A DNA stretch of 58,032 nt from Actinomyces sp. GTDB lineage: Bacteria > Actinomycetota > Actinomycetes > Actinomycetales > Actinomycetaceae. Position numbers and translations under genes: made by a program. Below the pieces are notes generated by a model that worked only from the letters and a program-made list of their open reading frames with translations, was not told the DNA's origin and searched no databases. This document shows, piece by piece, positions 22,793 to 31,199 of the stretch (its first letter is position 1; each line of letters begins with the position of its first letter). The DNA is taken from the NCBI RefSeq assembly GCF_030530635.1, contig NZ_JAUMUL010000013.1, forward strand, positions 1 through 58,032, given 5' to 3'.

Positions 22793-23158
22793 TCAGTCGT
22801 CGAAGTCGAAACCGTCCGCGTCTGCCGCAGTGACGAGGGCGGTCAGTGCGCCTGGATCCGTCAAGTACGGAACGAGCGCTTGCGACAGCCGTTCCATCAA
22901 GGTGCGGGTGCCATAGGCACTGAACGTGTCGCCCTCGGGGTCGGTCTCGACTTCGGGGAGCTCACCAAGCTCGACCAGACGCTGAACCACACCGGCCCAG
23001 AAGTAACCGTTGGGCTCGTGGCCGAGCTCGGCGACTCGCTCGGCCGTGCGCGGTCCGCCGACGTCGAAGTGTAAAGACCACTGGTTGAACTCGGGTAAGT
23101 TGCGCAGGCGGAGATAGCCGGGGAGCTGCAAGGACGCAGCTGCATCGGAAGGGGCCAT
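22793..23158 (-). CDS. Imm51-type immunity protein, orphan
   Basis: This is a 121-residue acidic cytosolic protein matching my recollection of the Imm51 family, in which small proteins neutralise partner polymorphic toxins. Family-like features are a GHEPNGYFWAGV core, an acidic DPEGDTF turn and a C-terminal ALVTAADADGFDFDD tail. The ATG start has AAAGG upstream on the minus strand. It runs antisense to the ribosomal genes and has no toxin gene beside it. IS-like repeats lie just downstream of its stop. Family assignment is by pattern only; the target is unknown. Confidence 0.75.
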   Translation of the reverse strand: MAPSDAAASLQLPGYLRLRNLPEFNQWSLHFDVGGPRTAERVAELGHEPNGYFWAGVVQRLVELGELPEVETDPEGDTFSAYGTRTLMERLSQALVPYLTDPGALTALVTAADADGFDFDD

Positions 23159-23595
23159 GATTGCCTTTCTGGGCGATCGCGTACAGTGGCAGCGAGCTTA
23201 CAGGGCATCGGTGCGAGTTACCGGCATGGCCGACTTCCTTCTGAGTTGTCCCGATTGTCCGAATCGTTGAGGCCCGCCCCGGCTCGGGAGAAGCCCGCTG
23301 CCACCTCGTAGAGGTGGCACGGCCGGTCGGCTCACAGTGGTGAGCAAAGGCACAGGCCCGTACTTCCGGCTCGACTACCGGCCATTCCCGGCATTGCACT
23401 AGGGTTGGGGAGTTGCGCGCGCCCTCGGTGCGCCCGGCAGAGACCTCGTGCCAGTGCGCGTGTGTCTGTCGGCATCGGCGTGCCGAGACCAGACCCGCCG
23501 TCGGTGGGTCGTGCGCACATGCAGGAAGAACGTTCGGCCAGGCTCATCCCGCCAGGCGCGGGTTGAGAACCGGCTCGACGACAGGAGAACACTCA
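23159..23595. promoter_or_regulatory. Divergent region between the Imm51 gene and rplN
   Basis: This region must contain the spc operon promoter and the promoter of the immunity gene. A 9-bp hairpin with a 3-base loop lies at 23299-23319. TAGGGT at 23400-23405 is a plausible -10 box for rplN without a clear -35. The ribosome binding site before rplN is AGGAGAA (23583-23589). No gene is seen. Confidence 0.4.
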
Positions 23596-23967
23596 ATGAT
23601 CCAGCAGGAGTCGCGACTGAAGGTCGCCGACAACACCGGTGCCAAGGAGATCCTTTGCATCCGGGTACTCGGCGGCTCGGGTCGGCGCTATGCGGGCATC
23701 GGCGACCAGATCGTCGCCACCGTTAAGGACGCCATCCCCGGCGGCAACGTCAAGAAGGGCGAGGTCGTCAGGGCGGTGGTGGTGCGCGCCGCCAAGGAAC
23801 GTCGCCGCCCGGACGGCTCGTACATCCGCTTCGATGAGAATGCGGCCGTCATCATCAGGGATAAGGACGGTGAGCCGCGCGGCACGCGCATTTTCGGCCC
23901 CGTCGGCCGTGAGCTTCGCGAGAAGAAGTTCATGCGTATCGTTTCACTAGCCCCGGAGGTGATCTGA
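23596..23967 (+). CDS. rplN: 50S ribosomal protein L14
   Basis: L14 is a 50S interface protein, here 123 residues. Conserved MIQQESRLKVADNTGAKE and FGPVGRELREK are present. An upstream in-frame extension (from 23413) is not L14-like and I rejected it. First gene of the spc operon. Confidence 0.98.
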   Translation: MIQQESRLKVADNTGAKEILCIRVLGGSGRRYAGIGDQIVATVKDAIPGGNVKKGEVVRAVVVRAAKERRRPDGSYIRFDENAAVIIRDKDGEPRGTRIFGPVGRELREKKFMRIVSLAPEVI

Positions 23968-23970
23968 CCC

Positions 23971-24315
23971 ATGGCACGCGTAAAGAAGGGCGACCAGGTC
24001 ATCGTCATCGCCGGCAAGGACAAGGGCAAGACCGGCCGTGTCCTTCGGGTCATTCCGAAGGAGGACCGGGTCGTCGTTGAGGGTGTGCAGCGCGTCACCA
24101 AGCACACGCGCCCCACCCAGACCGCCCAGGGGGCCCGCGCCGGTGGCATCGAGACCGTCGAGGCACCCATCCACATCTCCAACGTGATGCCCATCGACCC
24201 CAAGACCAAGCAGCGTACGCGCGTCGGTTTCCGGGTCGAGGAGGGCGTGCGTCCCAACGGCCGCAAGCGCACGGTGCGCGTGCGCTACGCCAAGAAGTCC
24301 GGGGAGGATCTGTGA
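23971..24315 (+). CDS. rplX: 50S ribosomal protein L24
   Basis: L24 is an assembly initiator of the 50S subunit. It has 114 residues with an N-terminal KOW motif (KKGDQVIVIAGKDKGKTG). It starts 3 bases after rplN. Confidence 0.98.
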   Translation: MARVKKGDQVIVIAGKDKGKTGRVLRVIPKEDRVVVEGVQRVTKHTRPTQTAQGARAGGIETVEAPIHISNVMPIDPKTKQRTRVGFRVEEGVRPNGRKRTVRVRYAKKSGEDL

Positions 24316-24317
24316 CC

Positions 24318-24899
24318 ATGGCCGAGAACACCGTTGAGACCACGGCCAAGGCTGTCGCTCCGCGACTGAAGGCCAAGTACACCGACCAGGTGCGTCCCGC
24401 CCTGCAGGAGGAGTTCAATCACTCCAACGTCATGGAGGTCGGGCGCGTCACCAAGGTCGTCGTCAACATGGGTGTGGGTGAGGCCGCCCACGACTCCAAG
24501 CTGATCGAGGGCGCGATCCGTGACCTCGCGGCCATCACCGGCCAGAAGCCGCAGGTCACGCGGGCGCGCAAGTCGATCGCCCAGTTCAAGCTGCGTGCGG
24601 GCCAGCCCATCGGTGCCCACGCCACGCTGCGCGGCGACCGCATGTGGGAGTTCCTGGACCGGCTGATCTCCATCTCACTGCCGCGCATCCGCGACTTCCG
24701 CGGGCTCAGCCCGAAGCAGTTCGACGGCAACGGCAACTACACCTTCGGTCTCACCGAGCAGTCCGTGTTCCACGAGATCGATCCCGACGCCATCGACCGC
24801 GTGCGCGGTATGGACATTACCGTGGTCACCACGGCCAAGACCGACGAGGAGGCCCGCTCGCTGCTTAAGCAGCTCGGCTTCCCCTTCAAGGAGAAGTGA
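24318..24899 (+). CDS. rplE: 50S ribosomal protein L5
   Basis: L5 binds 5S rRNA and contacts P-site tRNA. I chose ATG 24318 (193 residues); a GTG two codons earlier (24312) overlaps the rplX stop and is possible. Conserved KVVVNMGVGEA and DFRGLSPKQFDGNGNYTFG are present. Confidence 0.97.
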   Translation: MAENTVETTAKAVAPRLKAKYTDQVRPALQEEFNHSNVMEVGRVTKVVVNMGVGEAAHDSKLIEGAIRDLAAITGQKPQVTRARKSIAQFKLRAGQPIGAHATLRGDRMWEFLDRLISISLPRIRDFRGLSPKQFDGNGNYTFGLTEQSVFHEIDPDAIDRVRGMDITVVTTAKTDEEARSLLKQLGFPFKEK

Positions 24900-24900
24900 C

Positions 24901-25086
24901 ATGGCAAAGACCTCTCTGATCGCGAAGGCGAACCGCAAGCCGAAGTTCGGCGTCCGGGCCTACACGCGCTGCCAGCGCTGCGGCCGGCCGCGCTCGGTGT
25001 ATCGCAAGTTCGGCCTGTGCCGCATCTGCCTGCGCGAGATGGCCCTCAGCGGCCAGCTCCCCGGCGTGAGCAAGTCCAGCTGGTAA
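24901..25086 (+). CDS. rpsN: 30S ribosomal protein S14, zinc-binding type
   Basis: S14 type Z of 61 residues. Two CxxC pairs (CQRCGRP and CRICLRE) form the zinc ribbon, so this is the C+ form. Some actinobacteria carry a second, zinc-free S14 induced under zinc starvation; none is in this window. It starts 1 base after rplE. Confidence 0.98.
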   Translation: MAKTSLIAKANRKPKFGVRAYTRCQRCGRPRSVYRKFGLCRICLREMALSGQLPGVSKSSW

Positions 25087-25144
25087 GAACTTACGTCGCA
25101 GGTCCGAGGAGGAAACCGCGACGAGGAAGGGCGCAGGCCCACTA

Positions 25145-25543
25145 ATGACAATGACAGACCCAATCGCAGACATGCTGACTCGTCTGCGCAATGCCAACAA
25201 TGCATACCACGAGACCGTCTCCATGCCCTCCAGCAAGCTGAAGGTGAACATCGCCAAGATGCTTCAGTCCGAGGGCTACATCGACGGATACGAGGTGACT
25301 GACGCACAGGTCGGGAAGACGCTGACGCTGAACCTGAAGTACGGCTCCAACCGGCAGCGCGCCATCCAGGGCCTCAAGCGCATCTCCAAGCCCGGTCTGC
25401 GTGTGTACGCGAAGTCCACCAACCTGCCCAAGGTCCTCGGGGGCCTGGGGGTGGCGATCCTGTCCACCTCCTCCGGTCTGCTGACCGACCGGCAGGCGGA
25501 GTCCCGGGGCGTAGGCGGCGAAGTGCTCGCCTACGTCTGGTGA
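25145..25543 (+). CDS. rpsH: 30S ribosomal protein S8
   Basis: S8 is a central-domain 16S rRNA-binding protein and, in enterobacteria, the spc operon repressor. It has 132 residues from ATG 25145 (or 130 from ATG 25151). It ends in the conserved GVGGEVLAYVW segment. A 58-base gap separates it from rpsN. Confidence 0.97.
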   Translation: MTMTDPIADMLTRLRNANNAYHETVSMPSSKLKVNIAKMLQSEGYIDGYEVTDAQVGKTLTLNLKYGSNRQRAIQGLKRISKPGLRVYAKSTNLPKVLGGLGVAILSTSSGLLTDRQAESRGVGGEVLAYVW

Positions 25544-25564
25544 GAGAAGGAGCGGAGAAGAACC

Positions 25565-26104
25565 ATGTCTCGTATTGGACGCCTTCCCGTCCCGGTTCCC
25601 GCCGGAGTGGACGTCACCATTGAGGGGAACGAGGTGACGGTCAAGGGCCCCAAGGGTACTCTGACCCGCACCATCGCCCAGCCGCTGACGGTCGAGCGCC
25701 AGGAGGACGGCTCCATCCTGGTGTCCCGCCCCGATGACGAGCGCCGCTCGCGTTCGCTGCACGGCCTTTCCCGGACGCTGATCAACAACATGGTCATCGG
25801 TGTCACCGAGGGTTACTCCAAGCAGTTGGAGATCGTCGGCACCGGTTACCGCGCCGCCCAGAAGGGCACCGGCGTCGAACTGTCCCTCGGTTTCTCCCAC
25901 ACCGTTGTAGTCGATGCTCCCCAGGGCATCGAGTTGAAGGTGGACGGCACCACCAAGGTGATCGTCTCGGGCATCTCCAAGGAGCAGGTCGGCGAGGTCG
26001 CCGCGAACATTCGCAAGATCCGTCCGCCGGAGCCCTACAAGGGCAAGGGCGTGCGTTACGCCGGCGAGAACGTGCGCCGCAAGGTCGGAAAGGCTGGTAA
26101 GTGA
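25565..26104 (+). CDS. rplF: 50S ribosomal protein L6
   Basis: L6 lies near the factor-binding site of the 50S subunit. It has 179 residues with two alpha/beta repeats and the C-terminal RPPEPYKGKGVRYAGE motif. The ribosome binding site is AAGGAGCGGAG. Confidence 0.98.
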   Translation: MSRIGRLPVPVPAGVDVTIEGNEVTVKGPKGTLTRTIAQPLTVERQEDGSILVSRPDDERRSRSLHGLSRTLINNMVIGVTEGYSKQLEIVGTGYRAAQKGTGVELSLGFSHTVVVDAPQGIELKVDGTTKVIVSGISKEQVGEVAANIRKIRPPEPYKGKGVRYAGENVRRKVGKAGK

Positions 26105-26106
26105 CC

Positions 26107-26481
26107 ATGGCTTACGCGATCAAGAGGGACAAGACCAAGGCCGTCGCCCGCAAGATCCGCCACCAGCGTGTGCGCAAGCGCGTGGGCGGTACGCCCGAGC
26201 GCCCGCGGCTGGTCGTCAGTCGATCCAACCGCCACATGGTGGCGCAGGTCATCGACGACACGATCGGCCACACGCTCTGCTCCGCATCCACTCACGAGGC
26301 CGCCGCACGGGGCGTCGAGGGGCACAAGGTCGGCGCCGCCCGCCGCGTCGGCGAGTTGGTGGCCGAGCGCGCCAAGGCGCTCGGTATTGAGAAGGTCGTG
26401 TTCGACCGCGGCGGATTCAAGTACCACGGTCGCGTCGCGGCCGTAGCCGAGGGCGCCCGCGAGGGCGGCCTGGAGTTCTGA
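26107..26481 (+). CDS. rplR: 50S ribosomal protein L18
   Basis: L18 binds 5S rRNA with L5. It has 124 residues from ATG 26107; GTG 26101, overlapping the rplF stop, is an alternative. The conserved GTPERPRLVVSRSNRH and FDRGGFKYHGRV segments are present. Confidence 0.97.
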   Translation: MAYAIKRDKTKAVARKIRHQRVRKRVGGTPERPRLVVSRSNRHMVAQVIDDTIGHTLCSASTHEAAARGVEGHKVGAARRVGELVAERAKALGIEKVVFDRGGFKYHGRVAAVAEGAREGGLEF

Positions 26482-26512
26482 GCCAGACGACGAGAAAGCT
26501 AAGGAGTTTCTG

Positions 26513-27220
26513 ATGGCTGCACCGCAGCGAGACAGGTCCGCGTCGTCCGACGGCTCGGCCCGGCGTGAGAGCGACCGCGGCGAGGGCCGCGGGCGCCGTG
26601 ACCGCAACAACGACCGCCGCGACCGGGGCACCGGCCGGGGCAATGACGACAAGTACATCGAGCGCGTCGTCACCATCAACCGCGTGTCCAAGGTCGTCAA
26701 GGGCGGCCGCCGCTTCACCTTCACGGCGCTGGTCGTCGTCGGTGACGGAGAGGGCACGGTCGGCGTCGGCTATGGCAAGGCGAAGGAAGTTCCCGCCGCC
26801 ATTGCCAAGGCCGTCGAGGCGGCGAAGAAGGAGTTCTTCCACGTCCCGATGATCCGGCGCACCATTCCGCACCTGGTCCAGGGCGAGGACGCTGCCGGCA
26901 TTGTGCTGCTGCGTCCGGCCTCACCCGGTACCGGAGTCATCGCCGGCGGTCCGGTGCGCGCCGTCCTGGAGTGCGCCGGCGTGCACGACATTCTGTCGAA
27001 GTCGCTCGGCTCCTCGAACGCGATCAACATCGTCCACGCGACGGTTGCCGCGCTCAAGCAGCTTGAGCAGCCGGAGACGGTCGCGGTTCGCCGGGGCCTG
27101 CCCCTGGAGGAGATCGCGCCGCAGTCGATGCTGCGCGCCCGCGCCGAGGGCGAGGCCGCCAAGCGCGCCGAGGCCGAGAAGAAGGAGGCCGAGAAGGCCG
27201 CTGAAGGAGTGGGTGTGTGA
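26513..27220 (+). CDS. rpsE: 30S ribosomal protein S5
   Basis: S5 contributes to decoding accuracy and mRNA entry. It has 235 residues, longer than the bacterial core because of an N-terminal Arg/Asp/Gly-rich tail of about 45 residues and a charged C-terminal helix. The core FTALVVVGDGEGTVGVGYGKA is conserved. Its stop overlaps the rpmD start (TGATG). Confidence 0.98.
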   Translation: MAAPQRDRSASSDGSARRESDRGEGRGRRDRNNDRRDRGTGRGNDDKYIERVVTINRVSKVVKGGRRFTFTALVVVGDGEGTVGVGYGKAKEVPAAIAKAVEAAKKEFFHVPMIRRTIPHLVQGEDAAGIVLLRPASPGTGVIAGGPVRAVLECAGVHDILSKSLGSSNAINIVHATVAALKQLEQPETVAVRRGLPLEEIAPQSMLRARAEGEAAKRAEAEKKEAEKAAEGVGV

Positions 27221-27435
27221 TGGCTGACGCAGCTACCGCAAAGACACAGCCGGACGCCCGGCAGATCAAGGTCACTCAGGTCCGTTCCGGCATCGGGGGC
27301 ACCCGTCGTCAGCGCGAGACCCTCAAGTCCCTTGGCCTGCGCCGGATCCGCCAGTCCGTGGTCCGCGAGGACAACCCGTCGGTGCGCGGCATGATCGCCA
27401 AGGTGGCGCACCTCGTCACCGTTGAGGAGGCCTGA
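27220..27435 (+). CDS. rpmD: 50S ribosomal protein L30
   Basis: L30 is a small 50S protein, 71 residues from ATG 27220. The IKVTQVRSGIGGTRRQRETLKSLGL motif region is typical. Coupled to rpsE. Confidence 0.97.
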   Translation: MADAATAKTQPDARQIKVTQVRSGIGGTRRQRETLKSLGLRRIRQSVVREDNPSVRGMIAKVAHLVTVEEA

Positions 27436-27436
27436 G

Positions 27437-27907
27437 ATGGCTGACACGAAGAAACACGAGGAGGGGCAGATCATTCGTCTGCACGACCTCCGCCCCGCTC
27501 CGGGGGCCAAGAAGGCCAAGACCCGTGTGGGTCGGGGTGAGGCCTCCAAGGGCAAGACCGCCGGTCGCGGCACCAAGGGCACCAAGGCTCGCTACCGGGT
27601 CCGCCCCGGTTTCGAGGGTGGCCAGATGCCGCTGCACATGCGTCTGCCCAAGCTGCGCGGTTTCCGCAACCCGAACCGGGTCGAGTATCAGCCCGTGAAC
27701 GTCGGGCGCATTGCCGAACTGTTCCCGGAAGGCGGCCAGATCGGCGTCGAGGACCTGGTGGCCCGGGGTGCTGTGCGCAAGGGCAAGCCGGTCAAGGTCC
27801 TGGGCGGCGGTGACGTGGCGGTGAAACTCGATATCACCGTCGATGCCTGGTCCAACTCCGCCAAGGAGAAGGTCGAGGCCGCGGGAGGAACGCTCGCGGG
27901 TCGCTGA
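27437..27907 (+). CDS. rplO: 50S ribosomal protein L15
   Basis: L15 is a late-assembly 50S protein. It has 156 residues from ATG 27437, one base after the rpmD stop. The Gly/Lys-rich N-terminal region (TRVGRGEASKGKTAGRGTKG) is conserved. Last gene of this transcription segment. Confidence 0.97.
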   Translation: MADTKKHEEGQIIRLHDLRPAPGAKKAKTRVGRGEASKGKTAGRGTKGTKARYRVRPGFEGGQMPLHMRLPKLRGFRNPNRVEYQPVNVGRIAELFPEGGQIGVEDLVARGAVRKGKPVKVLGGGDVAVKLDITVDAWSNSAKEKVEAAGGTLAGR

Positions 27908-27961
27908 TCGGGCCCCGGCCGCCAATGCTGGGGTGACCGGAGCGCATAGCAGACACAAGGG

Positions 27962-28006
27962 CTCAGGCCGGGCCGGGGATGACCCCGGTACCCGGCCTGA
28001 GTTCTT
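27962..28006 (+). terminator. Terminator after rplO
   Basis: A compound hairpin has an outer perfect 11-bp stem (27962-27972 with 27991-28001) enclosing CCGGGG-ATGA-CCCCGG, followed by TTCTT. It separates rplO from secY. Confidence 0.8.
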
Positions 28007-28250
28007 GTGCGGTCACCGCCGTCGCAGCGTGAGGATCCTCGGATCGCCCGGTAACAGTTCTCTCGCGTGACCGATACCCCGTTCCCCAGGGCCCCACGGG
28101 CGTGGTGTCGGCGGCCCGGAGGGGTAGGGTGGCCCAGGGCTGTACTCTGGGGGTGTCCTCCGGGTGCGGTCCGGGCGTCCGCCGATGCGTAATATGCGCC
28201 GGTGGGCACGCCGCCCCACGTCCAACCATCAGCCGTACACAGGAGACCGA
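28007..28250 (+). promoter_or_regulatory. secY upstream region
   Basis: No gene is seen. TAGGGT (28124-28129) and TACTCT (28143-28148) are -10-like boxes without clear partners. The ribosome binding site AGGAGA at 28241-28246 fixes the GTG 28251 start of secY. Confidence 0.35.
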
Positions 28251-29543
28251 GTGTTCAATGCATTCATCCAGGCGTTCAAGACGCCGGATCTGAGGAGAAA
28301 GCTCCTGTTCACCCTGGGAATCATGGCGTTGTTCCGCTTCGGCTCGGTGCTGCCCACCCCCGGCGTGGATCTGGCCAACGTGCAGATCTGTGTGGGGCAG
28401 AGTTCGGATGAGGGACTGCTCGGCCTCATCGACGTCTTCTCCGGCGGCGCCCTATTGCAGCTCAGTGTGTTCGCGCTGGGCATCATGCCCTACATCACCG
28501 CCTCCATCATCATTCAGCTGTTGCGCGTGGTGATCCCGCGCCTTGAGGAGCTGTACAAGGAGGGGCAGTCCGGTACCGCCAAGCTCACCGAGTACACCCG
28601 CTACCTGACCATCGGGCTCGGTGTGCTCCAATCGGCCACCATCGTGGCCACGGCCGCCAACGGTAACCTGTTCACCGGCTGCTCGGTTCCGGTGATCCCC
28701 AACGACTCTCCGCTCAACCTGGCGCTGATGATCGTCACCATGACCGCCGGCACCGGCCTGATCATGTGGCTGGGCGAGTTGATCACCGAGCGCGGCATCG
28801 GCAACGGCATGTCCCTGCTGATCTTCACTTCGATCGTGGCCCAGATGCCGCAGAACCTCTTCTCGATCCTGGGCGGGTCCGGCGGACTGTCCCGTTTCCT
28901 GGCGGTGGTCGCCGTCATTCTGGTTGCCACACTTGCGGTGGTGTTCGTCGAGCAGGCCACCCGCCGCATTCCCGTTCAGTACGCCAAGCGCATGGTGGGA
29001 CGACGCCAGTACGGCGGTTCAACCACCTACATCCCCATCAAGATCAACACCGCCGGCGTCATCCCGGTCATCTTCGCCTCCTCCCTGCTGGCCATGCCGC
29101 AGCTGATCGCGCAGTTCGGCAGCCCCACCAGTTCATGGGTGCAGTGGATCGCCACCAACCTGGGGCAGACGGACACGCTCTACCTGGTCGCCTATGGCGC
29201 GCTAGTCTTCGCCTTCACCTTCTTCTACACGGCCATCACCTTCAACTCCGAGGAGATCGCCGACAACATGAAGCGGTACGGCGGTTTCATCCCCGGAATC
29301 CGCGCCGGCGAACCGACGGTGCGCTACCTCAGCTACGTCATTAACCGGCTCACTGCGGCGGGTGCGGTCTACCTGCTGATCCTGGCGCTGTTGCCGACGC
29401 TGGCCGTCATGCAGCTGGGTCTGTCCCAGAATCTTCCGTTCGGTGGTACGACCATCCTGATCATGGTGGGGGTCGGGCTGCAGACGGTCAAGGAAATCAA
29501 TACGCAGCTGCAGCAGCGGCACTACGAAGGGTTCCTCGCATGA
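28251..29543 (+). CDS. secY: Protein translocase subunit SecY
   Basis: SecY is the channel subunit of the Sec translocon. It has 430 residues from GTG 28251, with ten transmembrane helices and the N-terminal VFNAFIQAFKTPDLRRK start. An upstream in-frame extension is not SecY-like. The cytosolic loop RIPVQYAKRMVGRRQYGG and the FNSEEIADNMKRYGGFIPGIR region are conserved. It overlaps adk by 4 bases. Confidence 0.98.
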   Translation: MFNAFIQAFKTPDLRRKLLFTLGIMALFRFGSVLPTPGVDLANVQICVGQSSDEGLLGLIDVFSGGALLQLSVFALGIMPYITASIIIQLLRVVIPRLEELYKEGQSGTAKLTEYTRYLTIGLGVLQSATIVATAANGNLFTGCSVPVIPNDSPLNLALMIVTMTAGTGLIMWLGELITERGIGNGMSLLIFTSIVAQMPQNLFSILGGSGGLSRFLAVVAVILVATLAVVFVEQATRRIPVQYAKRMVGRRQYGGSTTYIPIKINTAGVIPVIFASSLLAMPQLIAQFGSPTSSWVQWIATNLGQTDTLYLVAYGALVFAFTFFYTAITFNSEEIADNMKRYGGFIPGIRAGEPTVRYLSYVINRLTAAGAVYLLILALLPTLAVMQLGLSQNLPFGGTTILIMVGVGLQTVKEINTQLQQRHYEGFLA

Positions 29544-30124
29544 GCGCACGTATGGTCATCCTCGGCCCTCCTGGGGCCGGCAAGGGCACACAGGCGGCAC
29601 GCATCTGCGAGCACCTGGGCGTGCCGGCCATCTCCACCGGCGACATCTTTCGCGCCAACGTGGCCGGTGACACCGAGTTGGGCCGACAGGCCAAGCGGTA
29701 CATGGATGCCGGCGAGTACGTGCCCGACTCGGTCACCAACGCCATGGTCGCCGATCGTTTGGCCGCCGATGACGCCGCCGGCGGATTCCTGTTGGACGGT
29801 TACCCGCGTACCGAGGCGCAGGTGCATGAGTTGGACGCCATACTGGCCGGAGCCGATCTCGCTTTGGATCTGGTCCTGGAGATCACCGCCGACGCCGAGG
29901 TAGTGGTGCAACGGCTGCTCGGCCGTGCCGCCGAGCAGGGGCGCGCCGACGACACCGAGACGGTCATCCGGCGCCGCCTGGAGGTGTACGCCGAGCAGAC
30001 CGAGCCGCTGGCGGCCCTTTACGAGCAGCGGGGGCTGCTGGTTCGCGTCGACGGCGTGGGCGGACTGGACGAGGTCACCGGCCGCATCATGACGGCGCTC
30101 GCCTCCCGCGGCGTGACCGCCTGA
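29540..30124 (+). CDS. adk: Adenylate kinase
   Basis: It interconverts ATP + AMP and 2 ADP in the cytosol. It has 194 residues, the short-LID form usual in actinobacteria. The P-loop is GPPGAGKGTQA (about residues 8-18), followed by the AMP-binding STGDIFRANV and DGYPRTEAQ motifs. ATGA overlap with secY. Confidence 0.98.
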   Translation: MSARMVILGPPGAGKGTQAARICEHLGVPAISTGDIFRANVAGDTELGRQAKRYMDAGEYVPDSVTNAMVADRLAADDAAGGFLLDGYPRTEAQVHELDAILAGADLALDLVLEITADAEVVVQRLLGRAAEQGRADDTETVIRRRLEVYAEQTEPLAALYEQRGLLVRVDGVGGLDEVTGRIMTALASRGVTA

Positions 30125-30144
30125 GCGGCGCCGGACGGATCGCC

Positions 30145-31026
30145 GTGTTGACGCGGGAGCGTATCGAGTTCAAGACCCCCGACCAGGTGCGCCTGATGCG
30201 GCGGGCCGGGCTCGTCGTCGCTGATATTCATGCGGCGCTGCGCCAGGCGGTGCGCCCCGGCATCACGACCGGTGAGCTGGATGCGGTCTCGGCCGACGCG
30301 ATCACCCGGGGCGGAGCCCGCTCCAACTTTCTTGGCTACCACGGCTTCCCGGCGACGGTGTGCGTCTCCGTCAACGAAGAGGTAGTGCACGGCATCCCGG
30401 GTGAGCGGCTGCTTCAAGCCGGTGACCTGGTCACCTTCGACTGTGGTGCGTACATCCTGGACGATGACGGCAACCAGTGGCACGCAGATGCCGCCTTCAC
30501 CACCGTCGTCGGCGGCAGCTACGCCACCGAGTCCGATCGGGTGCTGGATGCCACCACCCGCCAGGCCCTGTGGGATGCGATCGCTGCCATTGCCCGGGCT
30601 GGGGCCGGGCGGGCCGGCGGACGTTCCGGCAGCCTGAATGTTGTGGGCGACGCCGTCGAGGCGGCGGTTGCGGCGGCGACCGAGCGGGAGGGCGTGCGCC
30701 TGGGCATTCTGCAGGAGTATGTGGGGCATGGCATCGGCACTGCCATGCACATGGCCCCCGACGTGCTCAATTACTCGGTCAAGCGCAGGGGGCCGCGTCT
30801 GCGGCCCGGCATGGTGCTTGCCGTCGAACCCATGCTGACCGCCGGCGCCGCGCACGTGGATGAGCTCGACGACGGCTGGACCGTGGTCACCCGGGACGGC
30901 TCCCGCGCCGCCCAATGGGAGCACACGGTGGCGGTTGTGCCCGGGGGAGTGTGGGTGCTGACCGCGTCCGACGGGGGAGTGGAGGGTCTGGCCCCCTACG
31001 GCCTGGAGCCCCGTCCGCTCGACTGA
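30145..31026 (+). CDS. map: Methionine aminopeptidase, type I
   Basis: It removes the initiator methionine. It has 293 residues from GTG 30145; the adjacent TTG 30148 is also possible. The metal ligands are visible: the two Asp of FDCGAYILDDDG-WHADAAFT, His in GHGIGTAMH, Glu in LAVEPML and Glu in QWEHTVAV. A short Pro-rich C-terminal tail is present. In most relatives infA follows directly; here an accessory cassette of about 4.2 kb intervenes. Confidence 0.97.
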   Translation: MLTRERIEFKTPDQVRLMRRAGLVVADIHAALRQAVRPGITTGELDAVSADAITRGGARSNFLGYHGFPATVCVSVNEEVVHGIPGERLLQAGDLVTFDCGAYILDDDGNQWHADAAFTTVVGGSYATESDRVLDATTRQALWDAIAAIARAGAGRAGGRSGSLNVVGDAVEAAVAAATEREGVRLGILQEYVGHGIGTAMHMAPDVLNYSVKRRGPRLRPGMVLAVEPMLTAGAAHVDELDDGWTVVTRDGSRAAQWEHTVAVVPGGVWVLTASDGGVEGLAPYGLEPRPLD

Positions 31027-31103
31027 CCCAACCCCCTTCCCGCCGGGACCGGCACAAGGTACGTGCCGGGGCTGACTGTGCAGTAATGCCGGTTACACGT
31101 GAG

Positions 31104-31132
31104 TTGTGTCAACCACCGGTCGGCGCTACACT
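31104..31132 (+). promoter_or_regulatory. Promoter of the sialidase gene
   Basis: TTGTGT (31104-31109) and TACACT (31127-31132) are 17 bases apart in the map-sialidase gap. The predicted transcription start is near 31139. Confidence 0.5.
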
Positions 31133-31139
31133 CATCGAG

Positions 31140-31164
31140 ACGTCAGACGTCACATGTCTGATGT
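31140..31164. promoter_or_regulatory. Operator-like inverted repeat at the sialidase start site
   Basis: ACGTCAGAC (31140-31148) and GTCTGATGT (31156-31164) form a 9-bp inverted repeat with one mismatch and a 7-base spacer. It lies just downstream of the -10 box, where a repressor would block transcription. No regulator gene is adjacent. Confidence 0.5.
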
Positions 31165-31199
31165 ATTAGTGGCAATGACGCCTACCCGAGAGGAATCCC

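Noticed and set aside
23413..23595. N-terminal extension of L14
   Set aside because: The extension is Arg/Cys-rich with no L14 similarity, and ATG 23596 has an AGGAGAA site.
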